DNA of 64,000 bases from Chungangia koreensis (GTDB lineage: Bacteria > Bacillota > Bacilli > Bacillales_A > Planococcaceae), in NCBI RefSeq assembly GCF_042651785.1, contig NZ_JBHSEC010000019.1, forward strand, positions 1 to 64,000. The letters run 5' to 3'. The notes under the pieces were generated by a model. That model did not search any database. It saw nothing but the letters and a program-made list of their open reading frames with translations, and was not told the origin of the DNA. Both the position numbers and the translations under genes were made by a program. Below, piece by piece: positions 59,170 to 64,000 of the stretch (positions within the stretch are counted from its first letter, which is position 1; the number at the start of each line of letters is the position of its first letter).

Positions 59170-59619
59170 TTACAATACTGGTCCTCGCGTATCTTCATCT
59201 ACAAGCACTAAAATCTTGCCAGCTTCGAAGTACTCATTGTAACGTTTTGCTTCATCTTCTGGAACACCCATACCGATCAATGCACCGGCTAAGCCACCTA
59301 CACCTGCTCCAGCAGCTGCACCAGTTAGACCCGCAACAATCGGTCCTGCTGCGACGACCGGTCCAATACCCGGAATCGCCAATGCGCCAAGTCCAGCTAA
59401 CACACCGCCAATACCGCCGAGTGCACCACCTGTAGCCGCTCCCGTAACCGCGCCTTCCGCAACATTCGTACCCGTTTCATCCGTTACCGTTGCTGCTTCC
59501 TCGCTGCTTTTACTAATTACCGAGATGTCTTCCGAGCGATACCCTTGACGCTTTAAATCCTCAATCGCTTCAATTGCTGCTGTTTCCGTGTCATAATAAC
59601 CTACTACTACTTTTGCCAT
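59170..59619 (-). CDS. General stress protein with YflT-like domain and glycine-rich membrane-like core
   Basis: 149 residues. The N-terminal 50 (VVVGYYDTETAAIEAIEDLKRQGY) is of the YflT/general stress protein 17M type; the middle is a Gly/Ala-rich, hydrophobic stretch (GAVTGAATGGALGGIGGVLAG...) like glycine-zipper segments; the end (VPEDEAKRYNEYFEAGKILVLVD) returns to the typical pattern. ATG after GGGAGG. A sigma-B-like promoter upstream agrees with stress control. The molecular role is unknown. Confidence 0.8.
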   Translation of the reverse strand: MAKVVVGYYDTETAAIEAIEDLKRQGYRSEDISVISKSSEEAATVTDETGTNVAEGAVTGAATGGALGGIGGVLAGLGALAIPGIGPVVAAGPIVAGLTGAAAGAGVGGLAGALIGMGVPEDEAKRYNEYFEAGKILVLVDEDTRGPVL

Positions 59620-59667
59620 TCTTAAAACCTCCCAAATTTGATAATACCTTTTCGAGATATTTATAAA

Positions 59668-59692
59668 TTACCCGTGAGAAGGATTCATAAAC
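59668..59692 (-). promoter_or_regulatory. Sigma-B-type promoter of the general stress gene
   Basis: On the minus strand GTTTAT (59692-59687), a 13-base spacer, then GGGTAA (59673-59668). This matches the Bacillus sigma-B consensus GTTTAA-N12-15-GGGTAT at ten of twelve positions and lies about 50 bases before the start codon. Confidence 0.65.
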
Positions 59693-59723
59693 ATCGGGAG
59701 AAGTTGTTGGTCTATTCAAGGAT

Positions 59724-59940
59724 GGTTGGATTTTTTGGGATGGTTGGAATCTTTTGTGGAATGGTTGGAATCTTTGAGTACTTGGTTGGACTCTTTTTGA
59801 AATGGTTGGAATCTTTGAGTACTTGGTTGGAATCTTTTGTGAAATGGTTGGAATCTTTTATGAAATGGTTGGAATCTTTTATGAAATGGTTGGAATCTTT
59901 TATGAAATGGTTGTAAAGTTTTCACTTATTGTTGGAAACC
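59724..59940 (+). repeat. Intergenic 21-base phased array, core GGTTGGAATCTTT
   Basis: GGTTGGA starts at 59724, 59742, 59763, 59784, 59804, 59825, 59846, 59867, 59888 and 59909 (the last GGTTGTA), with a GTTGGAA at 59931. Steps are 18, 21, 21, 20, 21, 21, 21, 21, 21 and about 21. The last four units are nearly identical (TGAAATGGTTGGAATCTTTTA), the earlier ones diverged. Because 21 is a multiple of three, repetitive open frames run through both strands; I do not regard them as genes. Confidence 0.88.
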
Positions 59941-59944
59941 ATCA

Positions 59945-59976
59945 TAAAAAAACCATTTTGCAGTGGCAAAATGGTT
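59945..59976 (-). terminator. Terminator overlapping the NERD gene stop
   Basis: A perfect 11-bp stem AACCATTTTGC/GCAAAATGGTT (59951-59961 and 59966-59976); the minus strand continues with a run of seven T residues. The 5' arm overlaps the stop codon. Confidence 0.88.
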
Positions 59977-60910
59977 ATCTTAATGAAAATTTACTACTAA
60001 ATTGATATTTTCTTGCCTTACTATTGCCAATGGCCTCTAACTTTGATTTTTTCAAAAGATAATTAGCAGCATATTTATCTTTCAGTCCAAGCCATTTTCG
60101 ACACTCTTCATTTGAGATTGTGGTTTTCATTAGAATAAGCCAATCTTCAATTGCTCGTACTGAAGCTTTCTCAACGATAATTAAGCATGAATTACACCAC
60201 CACGTCGCTTGACTTTGTTTTTGTAAATGAGACCCGCATTTTCTACAAATAACACCTGTTCGGATTAAGTTAGGGTCCAATCTATAGTACTCACATAAGG
60301 GAAAAGCCATATAGGGATCATTTGATGCTTTTAGTAAGTTAGCTAAAAGCTTTACATTCTCATCACTTATTACAGCCGGATAGTTCTTGTTCAATTCCCG
60401 AATTCGAAAGGGAACTTCTTCTGCTTGAATAAGTTTAATTAGTTTCGGCGCAGTTCTAACTTGAGCTGTTGGAAATCCTAACACTATGTTTGCGTATACC
60501 GGTAAATTGAAACCATGACGGTTCAACCATTCCTTTATTCCTTCTATATAACTTCGAGCTTGAAGTTGAGGGCATCTTCGAACAAAGGAATCCTCGTCAT
60601 TAATCTGAATGAGAGTGTAGGGATCTTCTTCAAAATGTAAAATTCCTCTATATGATTTTATTTCTAATATGAGAATGTAGCGATTTGTAATGATTAAAGT
60701 ATCAATTTGGATAAACCATTGGGGATTTATTTGGATGTTAATGTCTTGAAGAACAATTAACTGTGGAGTGGGGGAAATTTTTGAAAGATGGCGGTCTACA
60801 TTGGATTCACCGTTGTAGCCTGCCCTTATTGAATCGTATCTTCTAAAGACATTTTGATACTCACTTGATGTCGGATTCAAGCGAAGAAGTAATCTCTGAG
60901 TTGCTGGCAA
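59975..60910 (-). CDS. NERD-domain (nuclease-related) protein with C-terminal zinc-ribbon-like segment
   Basis: About 311 residues from a TTG at 60910. The NERD domain has the conserved LIITNRYILILEIKSYRG (with ExK) and later QLQARSYIEGIKEWL. The C-terminal part has paired cysteines (CRKCGSHL ... WWCNSCL), a likely zinc ribbon, then a helical end. Function is unknown. AAGGAGG at 60949-60955 and an in-frame open stretch upstream (REPIILPATQRLLLRL resembles the family N-terminus) suggest translation really begins about 10-13 codons earlier at a non-standard codon; no ATG, GTG or TTG is available there. Confidence 0.78.
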   Translation of the reverse strand: MPATQRLLLRLNPTSSEYQNVFRRYDSIRAGYNGESNVDRHLSKISPTPQLIVLQDINIQINPQWFIQIDTLIITNRYILILEIKSYRGILHFEEDPYTLIQINDEDSFVRRCPQLQARSYIEGIKEWLNRHGFNLPVYANIVLGFPTAQVRTAPKLIKLIQAEEVPFRIRELNKNYPAVISDENVKLLANLLKASNDPYMAFPLCEYYRLDPNLIRTGVICRKCGSHLQKQSQATWWCNSCLIIVEKASVRAIEDWLILMKTTISNEECRKWLGLKDKYAANYLLKKSKLEAIGNSKARKYQFSSKFSLR

Positions 60911-61006
60911 AATAATAGGTTCTCGCCGCAGTGTAACGAAATCTATTACCTCCTTATGTTCAATTACTTAAACCATAGCAAAGATTGGCATACTATTCAA
61001 TTGGAT

Positions 61007-61330
61007 TTTGAATTATTTGATAGTTGACTGCTGGTGGTTGGAAAGTTTGAGGCTTTAGTTGGAATCTATATGCACTTCGTTGGAAACTTTCTGAAATGGT
61101 TGGAATCTATGAGCACTTCGTTGGAATGTTTGAAGAAATGGTTGGAATCTTCCCCATTAATAAAACCCCGGCATAGCGCCGGGGTACCACTTTGAATTAA
61201 TAGATAGTTGACTGCTGGTGGTTGGAAAGTTTGAGGCTTTGGTTGGAATCTATATGCACTTCGTTGGAAACTTTCTGAAATGGTTGGAATCTATGAGCAC
61301 TTCGTTGGAAACTTTCTGAAATGGTTGTAA
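61007..61330 (+). repeat. Intergenic 21-base phased array, core GTTGGAA, in two duplicated halves
   Basis: GTTGGAA-type cores start at 61037, 61058, 61079, 61099, 61120, 61141 and again 61221, 61242, 61263, 61283, 61304, 61324. The two halves are a nearly identical direct repeat of about 120 bases (61007-61126 and 61191-61310), including the unrelated lead TAGTTGACTGCTGG. A terminator hairpin lies between them. The array separates the NERD gene from the EamA gene. Confidence 0.88.
61161..61184 (-). terminator. Terminator embedded between two halves of the phased array
   Basis: A perfect 7-bp GC-rich stem CCCCGGC/GCCGGGG (61166-61172 and 61178-61184); the minus strand continues TTTTATT. It probably ends the ABC-ribokinase-EamA transcript about 160 bases past the last stop. 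Confidence 0.8.
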
Positions 61331-61341
61331 TCCTCCCCCCA

Positions 61342-62235
61342 TCATATCCCTCTCCCAGCAAGCCTCCGCGCCTTAATCGTCTCCAAATTCATAAACACCA
61401 AACTCAACACCATCAAACACAAGCCCACTCCAATTCCCCAGTGCAGTGGTTCACCTAAGATCAGCACTCCTAATGTAATCGTCACGAATGGGGCCATGAA
61501 GGTGACCATGAGTGCAACTAATGGTCCGCCATTGGATGTGATCCAGTAGAAGATCATGTAGCCCAATCCTGAGCAGAGGCAGCCTAATACTAAAATTGGT
61601 CCTAACACGCTCATATCAGCGAGTTCCAAAATGGCTCCAGGCTGGACGATCAAACTCAATACTCCATTCAAGATCATCGACACGAGCATGGTCCAGAATC
61701 CTAACACGACGGATGGGACGTCTTTATAATTCCGGCCGACCAACAATGAATTCATTGCGTAACACACTGTCACAAAGAGCATTAGCAATGCATGACCAAA
61801 GGAAAAGCCGCCGCTACTGGAGCCGCTCGACGTGACAAGCAAAATCACAACAGCCACAAAGCCTATTCCTAAGCTCATCATTTGTGACCAGACTGGTTTC
61901 ATTTTAAATACAAATACTGAAAACACAACAGCGAATAGTGGTGTCGTTGCGTTCAAGACTCCACTCACGGTCGTATCAATCCCTTGCAGCGCCATAGCCA
62001 GTATCGTCCATGGAATAGCCGCGCCCAACGACACTGCACCGACAAATTTCCACCCTGGCCGCCAGTTGAATTTGCCCGGCATCCGCAATACCAACGGGAG
62101 CAAAATCAGTAGCCCAAATATACATCGTATGAAGACAATTGACGGCGGATCAAATACATCTAACAGGCCTTTGATCCATAGGAATGAAGATCCCCATAGT
62201 AAACTTAGCAATAAAAGCATTAAGACAGGTTTCAT
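61342..62235 (-). CDS. EamA-family (drug/metabolite) transporter
   Basis: 297 residues, ten membrane segments in two EamA repeats (LLLSLLWGSSFLWIKGLLDVF at the start in pieces; LLMLFVTVCYAMNSLLVGR opening the second). The ATG follows directly on the ribokinase stop (TAAATG), so translation is coupled. The operon context with a kinase of the ribokinase family suggests a sugar, nucleoside or vitamin-like metabolite, but this is an inference. Confidence 0.85.
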   Translation of the reverse strand: MKPVLMLLLLSLLWGSSFLWIKGLLDVFDPPSIVFIRCIFGLLILLPLVLRMPGKFNWRPGWKFVGAVSLGAAIPWTILAMALQGIDTTVSGVLNATTPLFAVVFSVFVFKMKPVWSQMMSLGIGFVAVVILLVTSSGSSSGGFSFGHALLMLFVTVCYAMNSLLVGRNYKDVPSVVLGFWTMLVSMILNGVLSLIVQPGAILELADMSVLGPILVLGCLCSGLGYMIFYWITSNGGPLVALMVTFMAPFVTITLGVLILGEPLHWGIGVGLCLMVLSLVFMNLETIKARRLAGRGI

Positions 62236-63117
62236 TTAGAAACCTGCCTTCAATTCTGGTTGTGCGCCCATTTTCGTGACGACAAATCCGGCCACCTGGT
62301 TTGCGTATTTCACTGCTTCGCTAATTGAATCACCACGGCAGAGTGCTACAGCCAATGCTCCGTTAAATGCATCTCCTGCACCTGTCGTGTCAACCGGCTC
62401 CACTTCTACAGCATCAATCCAGCCAAATTCTGTTTCATCTTGATAAAACGCACCTTTGGAACCTAATGTCACGACGACCGCTCCGACTCCTTTAGCCAAC
62501 ATGACGTCGCACGCCTTTCGAAGCTCCACCTCATCAACCGGATCGATTCCTGTCAATTGCTTCAATTCCGTTTCGTTTGGCGTCAAGATGGTGACGTTCC
62601 GTAATAGTTCGTCTGGCAGTTCACGAGCGGGTGCGGGATTCAATATAACCGTTTTCCCAGCACGTGCCGCGATGCCCGCAGCCTTTGTTACACTTTCAAG
62701 TGGAATCTCCAGTTGCAATAACAACGCATCGCTCGTCCGAAGTACGTCCATTTCCTGTTCCACTTGGTTCGGCGTCACGAGGAAATTGGCGCCTGGGAAT
62801 AAAACAATGGAGTTCTCACCGGAATCGGATACTTGAATGATGGCCTGCCCGGTCGAGCCTTGGCGACCCACTAAATCCGTTCGCACATTTTTAGACTCCA
62901 TGTTTTCGATTGCCTGCTCCCCGAAAGCGTCCGCTCCTACCTTGCCGATGAACCGGACGTTTGCACCTAACTGGCCGGCAGTAACCGCTTGGTTTGAACC
63001 TTTTCCTCCGAAATGAATCGAGTGAGAGGTACTATGAAGCGTTTCCCCCTCCCTTACGATATGTGGGACCCGATAAACGAGGTCGATATTTATGCTTCCA
63101 ACTACTGTGATGTTCAC
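62236..63117 (-). CDS. rbsK: Ribokinase-like PfkB-family sugar kinase
   Basis: 293 residues. Ribokinase signatures: VVGSINIDLVYRVP at the start, HFGGKGSNQAV, and the catalytic DTTGAGDAFNGAL near the C-terminus. It should phosphorylate ribose or a related sugar or nucleoside. The GTG at 63117, nine bases after AAGGGG, gives the usual ribokinase N-terminus (MNITVVGS); an upstream GTG at 63135 overlaps the ABC gene's stop. No rbs transporter genes are next to it; the upstream genes are ECF-type. Confidence 0.85.
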   Translation of the reverse strand: MNITVVGSINIDLVYRVPHIVREGETLHSTSHSIHFGGKGSNQAVTAGQLGANVRFIGKVGADAFGEQAIENMESKNVRTDLVGRQGSTGQAIIQVSDSGENSIVLFPGANFLVTPNQVEQEMDVLRTSDALLLQLEIPLESVTKAAGIAARAGKTVILNPAPARELPDELLRNVTILTPNETELKQLTGIDPVDEVELRKACDVMLAKGVGAVVVTLGSKGAFYQDETEFGWIDAVEVEPVDTTGAGDAFNGALAVALCRGDSISEAVKYANQVAGFVVTKMGAQPELKAGF

Positions 63118-63131
63118 GTTCTCTCGCCCCT

Positions 63132-63944
63132 TCACGGATGTATGTTCTTGAGTATGGCTGTAATGAGCTGCGGCTTTGTGAGCAACCCTCCATCAATGCC
63201 TAACAGTGAAGCCATATTAGCGACTGCCGGGGGCTTCAGCATACTTTCGTCCAACACTTCCGCGTTGTAGAAAACTGTATCAGCAGACTCGTCCGCAATT
63301 AGTCGACGGTTCGCCATGACGACAATTCGTTCGAAGTGCTCCGTAACGAACTCCATGTCATGCGTGATCGTAATGACCGTCTTGCCGCGCTTCTCCAATT
63401 CCTCCAACATATTTGCCAATAGATTAAGGCCAGTCTTGTCTTGACCTGCAGTTGGTTCATCTAAAATGATGACGTCCGAATCCATCGCCAATACAGAAGC
63501 AATTGTGACGAATTTCCTTGTCGAGTATGGAAGGTTGTATGGATTCTCTTCACGTTCATCGAAGACGCCGCAAAGTTTCATTGCCCATTCTGATAATTCG
63601 TCGACACGATCCTCGTCATATCCCATATTCTTCGGACCAAAACGGACTTCTGATTCCACATCATTATGGAATATTTGGTCGTCCGGATTTTGGAAAACGT
63701 AGCCGACTTTCCGTGATACTTGCGCAGTTGTATGCTCTTTCGTATTCCAGTCTCCAACATAGACGTCGCCTTCAGTTGGTTTCAATAACCCATTCATTAA
63801 CTTTACCGCAGTTGTTTTTCCTGCACCGTTCTGTCCGACGATGGCGACACGCTGGCCAGCTGGAACAGATAGAGTTAAATTATCAACCGCCTTCGTCCCA
63901 TCCGGATAAGTGAAACTAACATGATCTAACCGGATTTCAGCCAT
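63132..63944 (-). CDS. ECF-type ABC transporter ATP-binding protein with atypical signature motif
   Basis: 270 residues. Walker A GQNGAGKTT, Q-loop FQNPDDQIF (the NPDDQ form is typical of ECF/cobalt-type ATPases), Walker B VIILDEPTAGQD and switch HDMEF. The ABC signature, normally LSGGQ, reads LPYSTRKFV, so this subunit probably supplies a degenerate half-site and needs a partner with a normal signature. The ATG at 63944, eight bases after AAGG, lies within the stop region of the preceding gene. Ligand unknown; vitamins, metals or nucleosides are typical of the class. Confidence 0.88.
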   Translation of the reverse strand: MAEIRLDHVSFTYPDGTKAVDNLTLSVPAGQRVAIVGQNGAGKTTAVKLMNGLLKPTEGDVYVGDWNTKEHTTAQVSRKVGYVFQNPDDQIFHNDVESEVRFGPKNMGYDEDRVDELSEWAMKLCGVFDEREENPYNLPYSTRKFVTIASVLAMDSDVIILDEPTAGQDKTGLNLLANMLEELEKRGKTVITITHDMEFVTEHFERIVVMANRRLIADESADTVFYNAEVLDESMLKPPAVANMASLLGIDGGLLTKPQLITAILKNIHP

Positions 63945-64000
63945 TGTGCACACCTTCTTTCTTCCATGTGATGCTGTCTGCGAGCTCTTCGTCGCGGATT
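63937..64000 (-). CDS. C-terminal end of an upstream gene, probably the partner ECF ATPase or another transporter subunit
   Basis: The last 20 codons (IRDEELADSITWKKEGVHNG) of a minus-strand frame that ends with TGA at 63939-63937, overlapping the start of the ATPase gene by eight bases. Such overlap is usual in ECF operons. Too little is visible to name it. Confidence 0.5.
   Translation of the reverse strand, partial: IRDEELADSITWKKEGVHNG

Noticed and set aside
59720..59760. G-quadruplex formed by GGTTGG repeats
   Set aside because: Only two-guanine runs are present and the ACCGATT array with the same period has none, so a quadruplex cannot explain the class.
59638..59925. Repetitive protein genes on both strands (WLESFMK-type and FHKRFQP-type repeats)
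   Set aside because: Open frames on both strands follow automatically from a 21-base repeat without stops; there is no ribosome binding site and the other arrays do not keep the frames.

Overview
The window looks like a chromosome segment from a low- to mid-GC, spore-former-type Gram-positive bacterium of the Bacillales, most plausibly a Sporosarcina-like member of the Planococcaceae. This is inferred from strong AGGAGG-type ribosome binding sites, many TTG starts, intrinsic terminators with clear T-tracts, six proteins with S-layer homology (SLH) modules, a sigma-B-like promoter, CheX/CheW/MCP chemotaxis genes and a PatA-type aminotransferase. Genus level is a guess.

Layout. 1-180: end of an IS256-family element. 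184-8348: five minus-strand genes, four of them SLH proteins (subtilase, amidase, 5'-nucleotidase, CAP protein) plus a VanZ-like protein. 8501-10779: CapA-like protein and a PatA-like aminotransferase. 11319-15439: CheW, MCP, a RepL-like winged-helix protein and a membrane glycosyltransferase. 15637-19782: a large exported subtilase, a small unknown gene and an amidinotransferase-fold hydrolase. 19989-21425: an IS3-family element with a -1 frameshift site. 21469-23712: a polar amino acid ABC importer. 23925-26024: lipoprotein, small membrane protein, metallo-beta-lactamase-fold enzyme. 26137-28818: cheX-cheW-mcp. 29116-31764: yhdT-panF-EamA transport operon. 32118-37048: SLH protein, acetyltransferase, polysaccharide deacetylase, choice-of-anchor I/SLH protein. 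37172-38200: CPBP protease and a small exported protein.

38265-54200 is one RHS/YD-repeat polymorphic toxin locus on the minus strand. A 2782-residue secreted RHS protein with its immunity gene is followed by four orphan C-terminal cassettes that become shorter and more broken with distance. Ahead of the RHS gene is a clear cyclic di-GMP-I (GEMM-I) riboswitch with an intrinsic terminator, so expression of the toxin appears to be tied to the motile/sessile second messenger. 54469-58095: two paralogous SEC-C zinc-motif proteins flank a DEDDh exonuclease. 58310-60910: short-chain dehydrogenase, general stress protein with a sigma-B-like promoter, NERD protein. 61342-64000: an ECF-type ABC ATPase, ribokinase and EamA exporter in a tightly overlapped operon.

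The most unusual non-coding signal is a set of five intergenic arrays in which a 7-11 base core recurs almost exactly every 21 bases (two helical turns) while the bases between are diverged. One array uses the core ACCGATT (6881-7275); four use GTTGGAA (19846-19962, 25202-25316, 59724-59940, 61037-61330). They do not fit CRISPR, an IS or a conserved gene, and I do not recognise them as a described family.
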